From the NCBI GenBank assembly GCA_032260445.1, contig JAVVFG010000295.1, positions 1 to 5,283 on the forward strand: a DNA stretch of 5,283 nt, written 5' to 3'. Below the pieces are notes generated by a model. The model made no database searches and had not been told where the DNA came from. It worked only from the letters and a program-made list of their open reading frames with translations. The DNA comes from JAAYYY01 sp032260445. Lineage in GTDB: Bacteria; Chloroflexota; Anaerolineae; Promineifilales; Promineifilaceae. Shown here one piece after another: positions 5,239 through 5,283 of this stretch. Made by a program: the position numbers and the translations under genes. Position 1 is the stretch's first letter, and each line of letters starts with the position of its first letter.

Positions 5239-5283
5239 ATGAACCTTTCGCCTGCTGACGTCGCCGCCGCTGCCGAGCGCCTG
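5239..5283 (+). CDS. Start of an unidentified gene (first 15 codons)
   Basis: An ATG at 5239 is preceded by AAAAAGGAGA (5226-5235), a strong ribosome binding site three bases away, and opens an uninterrupted frame reading MNLSPADVAAAAERL to the right edge. It starts 45 bases after the GNAT stop on the same strand with no promoter-like sequence in between, so it is probably the third gene of that operon. The opening resembles N-termini of PLP-dependent threonine/serine dehydratases, which often read like LxDIxAAAERL, but fifteen residues cannot establish a family. That a gene begins here is likely; its identity is a guess. Confidence 0.7.
   Translation, partial: MNLSPADVAAAAERL

Overview
The window is a GC-rich (about 60-65% by eye) bacterial chromosomal segment carrying seven protein genes, two of them cut by the window edges. 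Protein style suggests a Chloroflexota-like bacterium: a PMT-type membrane glycosyltransferase with a soluble tail, a Trm112-like protein ending in a Pro-rich ELPVPPPP tail, a DtxR-type regulator with a FeoA domain, and a stand-alone receiver next to a two-lobed GNAT protein. This taxonomic guess comes from protein appearance only; there is no rRNA or marker gene here.

Layout. Positions 1-362 (minus) hold the N-terminal third of a zinc-independent quinone oxidoreductase/VAT-1-like dehydrogenase that starts at GTG and runs off the left edge. It is divergent from a DtxR/MntR-family metal-dependent repressor (507-1214, plus). The 144-bp gap has a candidate promoter for each direction, and a 6+6 bp inverted repeat is centred on the repressor's -10 box. 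After the repressor is a 208-bp gap with two tandem copies of a 29-bp hairpin-forming repeat and then a promoter for a 90-residue Trm112-like protein (1423-1695, plus), which has lost three of the four expected zinc-binding cysteines. A rho-independent terminator at 1715-1740 ends that unit and runs into the stop codon of the convergent gene.

Positions 1739-3739 (minus) encode a 666-residue polytopic glycosyltransferase of the GT39/PMT type, probably transferring a lipid-linked sugar outside the membrane. Its 5' end is divergent from a single-domain CheY-like response regulator (3886-4263, plus), and the 146-bp gap holds candidate promoters for both. The regulator is followed, after 51 bp containing a two-tier inverted repeat, by a 292-residue GNAT acetyltransferase with a degenerate second lobe (4315-5193, plus). 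After another 45 bp comes the first 15 codons of a further gene with a strong ribosome binding site (from 5239). The last three plus-strand genes may form one operon.

How the genes relate. There is no complete pathway here. The plausible functional units are the repressor with its own promoter, and the receiver-GNAT(-third gene) cluster, where a phosphorylation input and an acetyltransferase could be co-expressed. No histidine kinase, metal transporter or lipid-sugar synthesis gene lies in the window. I found no CRISPR array, tRNA, rRNA, insertion sequence or phage gene, and nothing that amounts to a new defence or mobile system. The observations most worth a second look are the cysteine-depleted Trm112 protein, the inverted repeat over the repressor's -10 box, the hairpin between receiver and GNAT genes, and the five-helix N-terminal extension of the glycosyltransferase.
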